DNA from: Xanthomonas bonasiae
Lineage (GTDB): Bacteria > Pseudomonadota > Gammaproteobacteria > Xanthomonadales > Xanthomonadaceae
NCBI RefSeq assembly: GCF_017163705.1
Contig: NZ_JAFIWB010000010.1
Coordinates: 1-64,000, forward strand
Direction of reading: 5' to 3'
DNA length: 64,000 bases
In this document: positions 39,283 through 47,655 of the stretch, piece after piece
How positions within the stretch are numbered: position 1 is the first letter of the stretch
Layout of the letters: each line of letters starts with the position of its first letter
Translations under genes and position numbers: made by a program
The notes under the pieces: generated by a model
The model's database searches: none
What the model was told of the DNA's origin: nothing
The model's input: the letters and a program-made list of their open reading frames with translations, nothing else

Positions 39283-39507
39283 AGGCGCCGCGCTGGTGCA
39301 ACGGAAACGCAGGCCATTGATCCGCGCGCCGATGGCGATCCATCGGCGCCAACTCGCCAGCCATCCGCGGCCTGGCACATGGGGTCACCATTCCTGCGGG
39401 ATGCATCTGGCGATGATGGGACGACGCCTGGTCAGGTTCACCGCTCGCCGCCAGCCGACCTCGCCCGGGTCACGACGTGGCGATGCCCATCTGCCGGCGA
39501 TACCGGC

Positions 39508-40056
39508 TCAGTTCGTCACCGCCTTGCCTGGTTCGCCCTGCTTGGTTGGATAGGTCAGCAGGTAGAGAAGGACCAGGATGCCTGCGACCGGCGCCAGGCT
39601 GATCAGCTGCCACCACGGGCTGAGTCCCGCGTCGCGCAGGCGGCGGGTGCAGGCCGCAAGCCAGGGCAGCAGGACCAGCAGGCCAGTTAACTGCGCCGGC
39701 AGCGGCCCGGTCGCGTCGGCGAGCAGTTGCGCGAAGGCCAGCAGCATGGCCACGGCGAGCGCGAACCACCAGAAATCCGCCCGCGCGGTGGTGCCGCCGA
39801 AGTCCAGGCCACGCAGCACGCCCTCGCGGATCGCGCCGAGGGCCGGTTGGCCAGGCGTCGGGCGGCCCGCCAGCAGGCTCTCCGCAGGCACCTCGAACAC
39901 GGCCGCCAACGCCTGCACCGACTCGGCCGAGGCCTTGGCGCCCGATTCGAGCCGCTGGATGGTGCGTAGATTCAGGCCGCTCAGCGTGGCCAGCTGCTCC
40001 TGCGACCAGTGGCGGGCGGTGCGCAGCGCGCGCAGTCGGGCAGCATCGAGGAACAT
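39508..40056 (-). CDS. HTH-XRE domain fused to DUF805 membrane domain
   Basis: 182-residue protein that combines an N-terminal Cro/C1-type helix-turn-helix (LRTARHWSQEQLATLSGLNLR, then RLESGAKAS, residues about 5-58) with a C-terminal DUF805 membrane domain of about three helices (ARADFWWFALAVAM through LLYLLTYP). It is thus a DNA-binding protein tethered to the membrane, possibly sensing an envelope signal; the regulon is unknown. I start at the ATG at 40056; tandem in-frame Met codons at 40089/40092 are alternatives. Single gene. Confidence 0.75.
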   Translation of the reverse strand: MFLDAARLRALRTARHWSQEQLATLSGLNLRTIQRLESGAKASAESVQALAAVFEVPAESLLAGRPTPGQPALGAIREGVLRGLDFGGTTARADFWWFALAVAMLLAFAQLLADATGPLPAQLTGLLVLLPWLAACTRRLRDAGLSPWWQLISLAPVAGILVLLYLLTYPTKQGEPGKAVTN

Positions 40057-40323
40057 CGGCGTCTCGGCATCGGGCTTGGGTGCAGCCATCATCCTGCCGC
40101 ATCGCGCCATCCCGTGACGACGGCGATGCGACACGGGCACGACAGGACCCCGACAGTGCGCTGTCGGGCGTGCCGTGGACGAGGCCGACGGGGTGGCAGG
40201 GCGGCCGGCCTTGCTGTTCGGCGCAGTGCCATGGGCGGCGTTCGGCCTGCTCCCGGCATTTTGACCTCCCATACATCCAGCACTGCGCATCCTTGCCCCG
40301 ACTTCAATACCGGAGCGCTGGAA

Positions 40324-40656
40324 ATGACGAAGTGGATGGGTGCCGCGCTGGCCGCGGCGATGCTGATGACCGGCTGCGCCAAGGTGGAGGGCGAGAAGTT
40401 CGTCGGCCATTGGGTCAATGTGGAATCGCAGGACGACACGATGGACATCGAGCGCAACGGCGACTCCTTCATGGTGCGCAACACCACGCCGCGGTTCTTC
40501 AGCCGCAAGCCGAAGACCGAGAGCTACCCGGCCATCTACAAGGACGACGTGCTGCAGGTCTCCAACGACGGCGAAACGGTGAACTTCGCCATCGACCAGG
40601 CCAATGGGCACCTGCGCACCGGCAGCGACGAGTACCAGCGCGTTCCGGCCAAGTGA
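40324..40656 (+). CDS. Small lipoprotein
   Basis: 110-residue protein with a lipoprotein signal (hydrophobic AALAAAMLMTGC, lipobox Cys18), so probably anchored to the inner or outer membrane. The mature part is a small beta-rich domain (FVGHWVNVESQDDTMDIERN, then KPKTESYPAIYKDDVLQVS), the pattern of many lipocalin-like or META-like envelope proteins. No specific function recognised. Divergent from the HTH-DUF805 gene with 267 bases between. Confidence 0.72.
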   Translation: MTKWMGAALAAAMLMTGCAKVEGEKFVGHWVNVESQDDTMDIERNGDSFMVRNTTPRFFSRKPKTESYPAIYKDDVLQVSNDGETVNFAIDQANGHLRTGSDEYQRVPAK

Positions 40657-40853
40657 GCGCGTCGCCGGGGCGCTAGGTCTGGAAGGAACGCCGCGCCGCT
40701 GCCTCTCGGGCCGGCGCGGCGGCTCCACGCGTCGCGATGGAGCACCGTGCGACGGGCGTGCCTCGGGTAACGCGGCTAACTGCGCCGGGGCTCCATTTCT
40801 CCCCTCTGCCGTTCTTCGCTAAAGTAGGCCTGTCCCTGTAGCGGAGCACACCC

Positions 40854-41039
40854 ATGCCCAACAGCATGAAAACCGAAGCCGAACAGCTAGTGCGCAGCCT
40901 GCCGGAACAGGCCAGTTGGGACGACCTGATGTACGAAATCTACGTTCGCCAGAAGATCGAACAAGGCTTGCGTGCAGCCGAAGAAGGTCGTGTGGTACCA
41001 CATGATGAAGTCAGAAGGCGCTTCGCTCTCGACCGATGA
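40854..41039 (+). CDS. Antitoxin of a RelB/ParD-like pair
   Basis: 61-residue acidic, helical protein (WDDLMYEIYVRQKIEQGLRA, then EEGRVVPHDEVRRRF) with the C-terminal pattern common to small type II antitoxins. Its TGA overlaps the ATG of the toxin gene (ATGA, 41036-41039), giving tight coupling. It would bind and neutralise the toxin and repress the operon. Annotated from context plus the typical sequence; the DNA-binding fold is not obvious. Confidence 0.75.
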   Translation: MPNSMKTEAEQLVRSLPEQASWDDLMYEIYVRQKIEQGLRAAEEGRVVPHDEVRRRFALDR

Positions 41040-41344
41040 ACATCGTCTGGGCCGAACCTGCCGTCGATTCCCTGCAAGCCATCCGCGACTATGTCGCCCA
41101 CGACAGCGTTTTCTACGCCGACCTCTTCGTCAATCGCCTCATCGACGCAGCGGAGTCGCTGCAAGCGTTCCCCGAGCGCGGCCGAGAAGTGCCTGAGGCC
41201 GGCAATTCTGCAGTGCGCGAGTTGCTTTTCCAGAATTACCGCATCATCTATCGCTCGCACGCGGCAGTTGTCGAAATTCTCGCCATCGTGCATGGCGCGC
41301 GCGACCTGTCGCTGATGCCCCGTCCGCCGTGGGAAGCCGGCTGA
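41036..41344 (+). CDS. ParE/RelE-family toxin
   Basis: 102-residue toxin with the ParE/RelE fold pattern: VWAEPAVDSLQAIRDYVAHDS near the N-terminus, FPERGREVPE in the middle, and ELLFQNYRIIYRS then VEILAIVHGARDL at the C-terminus. Intact, unlike the pair at 34.7-35.1 kb. Members either poison gyrase (ParE) or cut ribosome-bound mRNA (RelE); the sequence alone does not decide. It directly overlaps its antitoxin gene. Confidence 0.82.
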   Translation: MNIVWAEPAVDSLQAIRDYVAHDSVFYADLFVNRLIDAAESLQAFPERGREVPEAGNSAVRELLFQNYRIIYRSHAAVVEILAIVHGARDLSLMPRPPWEAG

Positions 41345-41418
41345 TCTGTGCGATGAGAGTGTTTCCATAACGCTTGCGGCACGCGGATCAGATCAACGTT
41401 GTGGCTCGTCCGAATAGG

Positions 41419-43449
41419 TTAGAACAATGCGCCTTGGAGGGGGAACGGCTGGCCTTCTGTTTGAAGTGTTGACGACGGCGGTGCAGAAACCTGTTCCACC
41501 CCACCCAAGCGCCACGCCAATCCCGAGATCCGCGCGGCATGCCTTGCCAGCGCGCCACGCAACACAGCCTCGCTGGCGGCCAGGTGCAGGCTCTGCCGCG
41601 CGCGGGTGATGCCGGTATAGACCAGTTCGCGGCTGAGCACGCGAGCGTCGCGGGTGGGCAGTTGCAGCCAGACGTCGTCGAACTCGCTGCCCTGCGCCTT
41701 GTGCACGGTCATGGCGAAGGCGCTTTCGTGCGCGGGCAGTGCGGCGGGGTGGAAGCCGCGGACCTGGCCGTCGCCCTCGCCTTCGAACCAGCCCACCAGG
41801 GCGCCCTGCGTATCTCTGAGGCAGATACCGACGTCGCCGTTGAACAGGCCGTGGCGGTAGCTGTTCTCGGTGATCAGCAGCAGGCGGCCGTGGAACCAGG
41901 GCGAGGCCGCGCCCAGGCGGCGCGCGCCGGCGCCGCTGTCGGCCAGCAGTTGTTCGATGCGGGCGTTGAGGCCGCGTGCGCCTTGCGCGCCGGCGCGTAC
42001 GGCGGTGAGCAGGCGCAGGCGGGCGGCGTCGCGCAGGGCGGCCGCGGGATCTTCGGCGTCGGCCAGGGCGCGCCAGTGCGCGAGCAGGGCGTCGCGGCGG
42101 GTGGCGAGCGGGTCCTCGCTGTCTTCGTGGAAATGCACGCCGGCCAGTTCGCCGCTGCGCAATAGGGCGAGCGCGGTGTCGGCGTCGCCGGCGCGTACGG
42201 CGTCGGCCAGTGGCGCGAGTTCGAAGCCCTGCGCCTGGCGGTAGCCGCGCAGCAGGTGCACGCGGTGGCCGGCGAGTCCGCCGCTGCTGTGCGTGTCGCT
42301 GGGGGTATGGCCGAGCAGCGGGTGCAGCGCTTGCGCGTCGTCCGGCTGCAGGGCGTCGCCGGGGCCGGCGGCCTGCAGGATGGCGGCGAGCACGTCGCCG
42401 GCTTCGACCGAGGGCAGCTGGTCGGCGTCGCCGAGCAGGATCAGTTGGGTGCCGTCGGCGACGGCTTCGACCAGTTTGCACATCAGCGGCAGGTCGACCA
42501 TCGAGGCTTCGTCGACCACGATCAGGTCGAACGGCAGCGGGTTGTCGGAGTCGTGGCGGAAGCGCGGCAGGTCGGGGATGACGCCGAGCAGGCGATGCAG
42601 CGTGCTGGCGCCGGCGGGTAGCGCGGCGGCCAGGGCCGGGTCGATGCCGTGGTCGAGCGCGCGTGTCACCGCCGCGCGCAGACTTTCGGCCATGCGTTCG
42701 GCGGCGCGGCCGGTGGGAGCGGCCAGGGCGATGCGCGGGGCGGTGGCCGCGCTGGCCTGCGCTTGCGCGATGCGCAGCAACAGCAGGCGCGCGATGGTGG
42801 TGGTCTTGCCGGTGCCGGGGCCGCCGGTGACCAGCAGCAGGGCGCGGCGCAGGGCGAGTGCGGCGGCCTGGGCTTGGCGGTCGGTGGGGTGGTCGGGGGC
42901 GGACGTACCCTCGCCCGCGCTTCGGGCACCCTCTCTCCCACGGGGACTTCCTTCGGTCGCCGATGGGAGAGGGGAAGCGGCTGCGTTTGGAAACAGCTGC
43001 GCGAACAGCGGAGCGAGCGTAGCGACGTCGAAGGCGGGCAGCGGTTGCGCGGCAAGGCGGCGCAGGCCTTGCGCGAGGCGGCGCTCGTATTCGCGGTAGC
43101 GGCGCAGGTAGAGCAGGCCGTGTTCCAGCACCAGCGGGCAGTCGGCGGCCGCCGGCTCCTCCGGCGCGGGCTGGGCGATCCAGCGCGAGGCGGCGAGGAC
43201 GCGTTGCCAGTCGGTGTGGTCCGGGAGTTGCGGCGGCGGGCCGTCGCGTGGGTCGAGCAGGACGTTGGCGTGGGCGGGATCCAGGCCGGCTTGGCCGCTG
43301 GCGACGGCCAGGGAGGCCAGTGCGGCGCCGGCCAGGACCAGGTCGGGGGTTTCTGCGTCCAGGCGGCTCAGGGTTTGGGCGAAGGCGTGGTCGAGCGTGC
43401 GCAGGGTGCCGCTGCGGTGGAGGGCGGCCAGGAGGTTGGGCTGGTTCAC
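41419..43449 (-). CDS. recD: Exodeoxyribonuclease V subunit alpha
   Basis: RecD, the 5'-3' helicase subunit of RecBCD, which processes double-strand breaks and regulates Chi recognition. 676 residues, with Walker A GGPGTGKTT near 213, Walker B VVDEASMVD and the C-terminal motifs TVHKAQGSEFDDV and YTGITRARQ. The start is GTG at 43449, which overlaps by four bases the TGA of the mini-gene before it. Residues about 159-182 (PSATEGSPRGREGARSAGEG) are encoded by an inserted copy of the dispersed repeat, in frame, between the N-terminal domain and the helicase core. It is the last gene of recC-recB-recD. Confidence 0.93.
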   Translation of the reverse strand: MNQPNLLAALHRSGTLRTLDHAFAQTLSRLDAETPDLVLAGAALASLAVASGQAGLDPAHANVLLDPRDGPPPQLPDHTDWQRVLAASRWIAQPAPEEPAAADCPLVLEHGLLYLRRYREYERRLAQGLRRLAAQPLPAFDVATLAPLFAQLFPNAAASPLPSATEGSPRGREGARSAGEGTSAPDHPTDRQAQAAALALRRALLLVTGGPGTGKTTTIARLLLLRIAQAQASAATAPRIALAAPTGRAAERMAESLRAAVTRALDHGIDPALAAALPAGASTLHRLLGVIPDLPRFRHDSDNPLPFDLIVVDEASMVDLPLMCKLVEAVADGTQLILLGDADQLPSVEAGDVLAAILQAAGPGDALQPDDAQALHPLLGHTPSDTHSSGGLAGHRVHLLRGYRQAQGFELAPLADAVRAGDADTALALLRSGELAGVHFHEDSEDPLATRRDALLAHWRALADAEDPAAALRDAARLRLLTAVRAGAQGARGLNARIEQLLADSGAGARRLGAASPWFHGRLLLITENSYRHGLFNGDVGICLRDTQGALVGWFEGEGDGQVRGFHPAALPAHESAFAMTVHKAQGSEFDDVWLQLPTRDARVLSRELVYTGITRARQSLHLAASEAVLRGALARHAARISGLAWRLGGVEQVSAPPSSTLQTEGQPFPLQGALF
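42904..42974. repeat. Dispersed repeat inserted in frame within recD
   Basis: CGTACCCTCGCCC followed by CTCTCTCCCACGGGGACTTC and GATGGGAGAGGGG matches the repeat at the recB end (43824-43893) and the 140-bp repeat families. It adds about 24 residues to RecD just before the Walker A region without breaking the frame. Confidence 0.8.
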
Positions 43450-43619
43450 GGGGTGGGCGCTCCGTGGGCGGACGTACCCTCACCCCAACCCCTCTCCCGG
43501 GGGGAGAGGGGCTCGAGCGCGGCGCCGGCGGACAGGGCGTCGACGGCTTTGAAGGCGTGGTCGAGGGGACTTAGCGTGCCGCTGCGATGGAGGGCGGCTA
43601 GGAGGTTGGGTCGGTTCAC
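43446..43619 (-). CDS. Mini-gene: RecD N-terminus joined to RecB-like/repeat tail (copy nearer recD)
   Basis: A 57-codon gene. Residues 1-16 (MNRPNLLAALHRSGTL) repeat the RecD start almost exactly; residues about 26-40 (VDALSAGAALEPLSP) match the C-terminus of RecB; the last ~17 (GWGEGTSAHGAPTP) come from the dispersed repeat. GTG start at 43619 overlaps the TGA of the previous mini-gene, and its own TGA overlaps the GTG of recD. It therefore arose by tandem duplication of the recB/recD junction. No function is known; it may only keep ribosomes moving from recB to recD. Confidence 0.7.
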   Translation of the reverse strand: MNRPNLLAALHRSGTLSPLDHAFKAVDALSAGAALEPLSPRERGWGEGTSAHGAPTP

Positions 43620-43804
43620 GGGGTGGGCGCTCCGTGGGCGGACGTACCCTCACCCCAACCCCTCTCCCGGGGGGAGAGGGGCTTGAGCGCGGCGCCGGCG
43701 AGCTGAGTGTCGGCGGCTTCGACCTGGCTCTGGGCGAAAGCGTGGTCGAGGGTGCGCAGGGTGCCGCTTCGGTGGAGGGCGGCTAGTAGGTTGGGTCGGT
43801 TCAC
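43616..43804 (-). CDS. Mini-gene: RecD N-terminus joined to repeat tail (copy nearer recB)
   Basis: A 62-codon gene. Residues 1-25 (MNRPNLLAALHRSGTLRTLD and on) match RecD, then a short divergent stretch, LAGAAL as in RecD residues 40-45, and the repeat-encoded tail shared with RecB and the other mini-gene. GTG start at 43804 overlaps the recB TGA (GTGA), and its TGA overlaps the start of the next mini-gene. No domain is complete, so an enzymatic role is excluded; a coupling relay or simple duplication debris are the options. Confidence 0.7.
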   Translation of the reverse strand: MNRPNLLAALHRSGTLRTLDHAFAQSQVEAADTQLAGAALKPLSPRERGWGEGTSAHGAPTP

Positions 43805-46800
43805 GGGGTGGGGGCTCCGTGGGCGGACGTACCCTCACCCCAACCCCTCTCTCCCACGGGGACTTCCTGCGGTCGCCGAGGGGAGAGGGGCTCGAGCGGG
43901 GCGCCGGCGAAGAGGGCGTCGACGGACGCGACCAGGGCGGGGTCGAAACGCCAGGCGTGGACGCCCGGCGAGGGGTCGCGGGTGGCGTCCAGGCCACGGC
44001 AGAACAGGTAGCGCACGCCGCCGAAGTCGCGGGCGTAGTCGTAGGCTTCGCCCAGGCGGAAACGCAGCCAGCGGTGCAGCGCGACGGTGTAGATCAGCGC
44101 CTGCAGTTCGTATTCGCTGTGCGCCATCGCCCGCGCCAACGCGTCGGGGTCGTAGCTGGGCAGGCGGTTGGATTTGTAGTCGAGCACGTACCAGCGCCCG
44201 TCGTGCTGGTAGGTGAGATCGATCAGGCCGGTCATCAGGCCTTCCAGGCGCTGGCGCGCGCCGAACGCCTGGCGTTCGCCGACCACGCCGAAGCGGTGCA
44301 GCAGCGCCAGCAGCGCATCGACCCGGGTGGGGCGCATGGCGAAGTGGAATTCCATTTCGTTGCGGCGTTGCGGTTCGGGCACCGCGGCCAGGTGGGTGCC
44401 TTCGGGCAACGCGACGGTCAGGGTGTGGCCGACCAGGGCGGTGAGCATGGCCGCGCCATCCTCCAGTTCGTCCTGGGCGTAGCCGCCGCGTTGCAGGGCT
44501 TCGAGCAGTGCCGCGGTCTGCCCGTCCGGCGCCGGCTGGCCGGGATGCCAATCGCGCCAGGCGGCGAAGTCGCAGCGTTCGAACACGTCGTGCATGGCCA
44601 CGCCGAAACGGTTGCCGGTGAAGCGCCGGTCGAACGCTTCCACGTCCAGCGTCGTCGCGACGGCCTCGCTGGTGGACGGCTCGTCGCTGCCGCCGCTGCC
44701 GACCACGGTGGCGCTGGCCATCGGGTCGGCGGCGGCGCCGGCATCGGCATTGGCCAGCTGGGTGAAGCTGTACACCCACCACTCCGGCACGACATGCCGC
44801 TGCGGCACGCGCGCCGGCGGCACCTGGATCGCGTCGGCCAGCGGCAGGCGCGGCAGCGTGGCCGGCGGCGGTGTGGTGTCGATGGCGATCGCGCCCTCGC
44901 CTGCGGCGGCCTGCAATGCGTCCAGGTCGCCGACCATCGCCGCCAGCGCGGTGCGCTCGTGCTGGTGGAAGGGGCCGGTGGCGATCCACAGTGCGTGCTC
45001 GGCGCGGGTCAGGCCGACGTAGAGCAGGCGCGCGTCCTCGGCGCGCTGTTCCTGTTTCCACGCGGCCTCGGCGGCGCTCCAGGCCGGGTCGTCCTTGCCC
45101 GTGTTCCAGTGCAGCTGGCGGCCGAGCGGCGGCGCGTGCACGACGCAGTGGCGGCCGGCGCCGCGGTCGCTGCGGCCGATGCCGACGTAGGGCAGGAACA
45201 CCAGCGGATACTCCAGGCCCTTGCTCTTGTGCAGGGTCACGATCTGCACCCGGCGCGCGTCCGATTCCAGGCGCAGCTGCTGGGTCTCGTCGTTGTCGTC
45301 GGCATTGGCGATGCGCCGCGACAGCCAATCGACCAGTCCGTGCGGGCCGAGCGCGCGGGTGTCGGCTTCCTGCAGCGTTTCGGCCAGTTGCAGGTAGTTG
45401 GTCAGCCGGCGCTCGCCATCGACCAGCGCCAGCAGGCGCTGCGCGTGCGCGGCGCCGAGGTCGCCGATCAATGCCAGCGGGCCGCCGCGCTGCCAGCGCT
45501 CGCGCCAGTCCAGCGCCTGCTGTTGCCAGCTGCGGTGCCGATCGCCGTTGTGTTCCAGCGCGGCGATCGCCGCGGCGTCTTCGCCGATCAGCACCGTCGC
45601 CAGCGCCGCGCGCAGGCGGCTGTCGTCGCCCGGATCGAGCAGCGCCTGCAGAATGGTTAAAAGCTCCAGCGCCTCATCAGTCGCAAATATGCTTTTTTTG
45701 CCAGCCACCACCGCGGGAATGCCAATCGCGCCCAAAGCCTGTTGAATACGCGTGGCTTGCTTATGCTCGCGCACTAGCACCGCAACGTCGCTAGCCTGCA
45801 CAGGACGACCTTCAATAGTTGCCTCGCCAGCGCGGCCATCAGCGAGCCAGCCATGGATTGCAGCTACACAGGCATCGGTGCACATCTCCTGTGAAAGTCC
45901 CGATTTCCAGGTAGGTCTGCTGCTAGGAGATTTCTTGGATGCCGTCGCAGCAGCTGGCGCTAATTCGGCAGGTTGCGGCGCGCGCCACAGGGTCAGCGCC
46001 GGCGCGGTGGCGCCGTTGCGCTGCAGCTCCGCGTCGTGGCGCTTGCTGCCGGGCTGCACCGGATGGAAGGCGATGCCGTCGGTCAGGAACGCCTGCGCAT
46101 AGCCGGCCTGCGCGTACAGCGCATCGATCGCCGCCAGCAGCACGGGGCGCGAGCGGAAGTTGTGGCCGAGCGGCGGCGCCGGTTCGGCATCGGCGGCCGC
46201 GGCCAGGTAGGTCTGCACGTCGCCACCGCGGAAGCCGTAGATCGCCTGCTTGGGATCGCCGATCACGAACAGCGCCGGTTCCAGCCCCGCCTCGCGCGCC
46301 AGCGCGCCTTCGCCGAACACGTTGGAAAAGATCGCCCACTGGCGGTCGTCGGTGTCCTGGAATTCGTCCACCAGCGCGATGGCGTATTGCGCGCGCAGCC
46401 GCCGCGCCAGCGCTTCGGCCTGCGCACTGTCGGGCCGCAACGCGTGCGCGACGCCATCGACCAGATCGTCGTAGGTCTGTACGCGGCGCTGGCGCTTGAG
46501 CAAGGCCAGCCGCTTCACTGCATCGCCGCGCAGCGCGTGCAGCAGGCGGATGCGGCGCCTGGCGCGCGCTTCTTCCAATCGCGCCAGTGCGGCCAGATAG
46601 CCGTCGATCTCGTGACTCATCGGCGAGGCCGGCGTGCGCCCGACGAATTTCTTGTTGGTGCCGGACGCCAGTTCCGCTGCCGTGAGCTTGATCAGCTTGG
46701 CGTGCGGCGCGAGGCCCGCCGCAGGCGCGGCGGCGAAGCCGTCGCACCAATGCCAGAGCGATGCCAGCCATTCCGGCTTGTAGCTGACCTTGCTCAACAC

Positions 46801-47655
46801 GCCGTCTTCGATGGCGGCGGCGATCGCGTCGAAGAATGCGGTGCCGTGCGCGTGGAACGCGGCGGCGAGCGCGGCGGCCGCGTCCTGCACCTGCTGCGTG
46901 GCCGCGGCGACATCGTCGGCCAGCACCGGTGCCGCCGGCAGCAGGTGCGGATGCCGCACCAGTTCGCGCAGGTCGCTGGCCAGCGCGTCGGGTCCGCCCG
47001 GCCATAGCGCGACCAGGTCGTCGGCCATCGCTGCGTCGGCGGCGCGCTGACGCCACAGGTCGGCGGCGACTTCGCCGAGCAGGTCGCGATCGTTGGCCAG
47101 CAGTTCCGGCGCGGCGAAGGTCTGGCCACTCTCCAGCGCGTGCTCGCGCAGCACGCGCGCGCAGAAGCCGTGGATGGTGAAGATGGCGGCGAGGTCGATT
47201 TCCTCCACCGCCTGCTGCAGGCGGCGGCGCAGGGCGGCGGAGGTTTCGTCGCTGGCGGCCAGGTGCGCGTCGAGGATCGCGCGGGTGAGAACGCCGTCCG
47301 GCGCTTCCTGCAGGAGCGGCTTCAGCCGCGACGGGGTGTCTGCGCTCCGGGACGGCGACAGGTCGTCCATGCTCTCTGTCGCGGCTGAAGCCGCTCCTAC
47401 AGGAAGCGGGGCAGCGTCGGGCACCAGCGTCGCCGCGAGCGCCAGGCGCTCGCGGATGCGCCGGCGCAGTTCCTGGGTGGCGGCTTCGGTGAAGGTGACC
47501 GCCAGGATCTGGCCGATGCGCAGGCCGCGCTCGACCACCAGCCGGGTGAACAGGGTGGCCAGGGTGAAGGTCTTGCCGGTGCCGGCGCTGGCCTCGATCA
47601 GGCGCACGCCGTGCAGCGGCAGGGTCAGGTACGGGTCGTGGGCGGGGGCGCTCAT
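43801..47655 (-). CDS. recB: Exodeoxyribonuclease V subunit beta
   Basis: RecB, the 3'-5' helicase and nuclease subunit of RecBCD; 1284 residues. Walker A EASAGTGKT is near residue 22; UvrD motifs include VTFTEAATQELRRR, LVDEFQDTD, IGDPKQAIYGFRGGD and VTLHKSKGLEYP. The C-terminal nuclease active site reads GLIDLTYQHDGRWYVLDYKSN. Two oddities: a REP doublet inserted in frame near residues 85-120, and a C-terminal tail (about 20 residues, PLSPRRPQEVP and on) encoded by the dispersed repeat. A lower-GC block at 45645-45975 interrupts the codon use. Start ATG 47655 overlaps the recC stop (ATGA); the stop overlaps the first mini-gene. Confidence 0.94.
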   Translation of the reverse strand: MSAPAHDPYLTLPLHGVRLIEASAGTGKTFTLATLFTRLVVERGLRIGQILAVTFTEAATQELRRRIRERLALAATLVPDAAPLPVGAASAATESMDDLSPSRSADTPSRLKPLLQEAPDGVLTRAILDAHLAASDETSAALRRRLQQAVEEIDLAAIFTIHGFCARVLREHALESGQTFAAPELLANDRDLLGEVAADLWRQRAADAAMADDLVALWPGGPDALASDLRELVRHPHLLPAAPVLADDVAAATQQVQDAAAALAAAFHAHGTAFFDAIAAAIEDGVLSKVSYKPEWLASLWHWCDGFAAAPAAGLAPHAKLIKLTAAELASGTNKKFVGRTPASPMSHEIDGYLAALARLEEARARRRIRLLHALRGDAVKRLALLKRQRRVQTYDDLVDGVAHALRPDSAQAEALARRLRAQYAIALVDEFQDTDDRQWAIFSNVFGEGALAREAGLEPALFVIGDPKQAIYGFRGGDVQTYLAAAADAEPAPPLGHNFRSRPVLLAAIDALYAQAGYAQAFLTDGIAFHPVQPGSKRHDAELQRNGATAPALTLWRAPQPAELAPAAATASKKSPSSRPTWKSGLSQEMCTDACVAAIHGWLADGRAGEATIEGRPVQASDVAVLVREHKQATRIQQALGAIGIPAVVAGKKSIFATDEALELLTILQALLDPGDDSRLRAALATVLIGEDAAAIAALEHNGDRHRSWQQQALDWRERWQRGGPLALIGDLGAAHAQRLLALVDGERRLTNYLQLAETLQEADTRALGPHGLVDWLSRRIANADDNDETQQLRLESDARRVQIVTLHKSKGLEYPLVFLPYVGIGRSDRGAGRHCVVHAPPLGRQLHWNTGKDDPAWSAAEAAWKQEQRAEDARLLYVGLTRAEHALWIATGPFHQHERTALAAMVGDLDALQAAAGEGAIAIDTTPPPATLPRLPLADAIQVPPARVPQRHVVPEWWVYSFTQLANADAGAAADPMASATVVGSGGSDEPSTSEAVATTLDVEAFDRRFTGNRFGVAMHDVFERCDFAAWRDWHPGQPAPDGQTAALLEALQRGGYAQDELEDGAAMLTALVGHTLTVALPEGTHLAAVPEPQRRNEMEFHFAMRPTRVDALLALLHRFGVVGERQAFGARQRLEGLMTGLIDLTYQHDGRWYVLDYKSNRLPSYDPDALARAMAHSEYELQALIYTVALHRWLRFRLGEAYDYARDFGGVRYLFCRGLDATRDPSPGVHAWRFDPALVASVDALFAGAPLEPLSPRRPQEVPVGERGWGEGTSAHGAPTP
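43824..43893. repeat. Dispersed repeat encoding the RecB C-terminal tail
   Basis: CGGACGTACCCTCACCCCAA followed by CTCTCTCCCACGGGGACTTC and GAGGGGAGAGGGG. Shorter relatives stand at 43472-43511 and 43636-43681 between the mini-genes, and a close match lies within recD at 42904-42974. These repeats are the likely substrates for the local duplications. Confidence 0.85.
47308..47402. repeat. REP doublet inserted in frame within recB
   Basis: CTGCAGGAGCGGCTTCAGCC (47308-47327) and the opposing GGCTGAAGCCGCTCCTACAG (47383-47402) form the same facing pair seen at 8761-8828. It is read through by RecB as about 36 extra residues (GAASAATESMDDLSPSRSAD and on) between the first helicase motifs. Confidence 0.88.
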
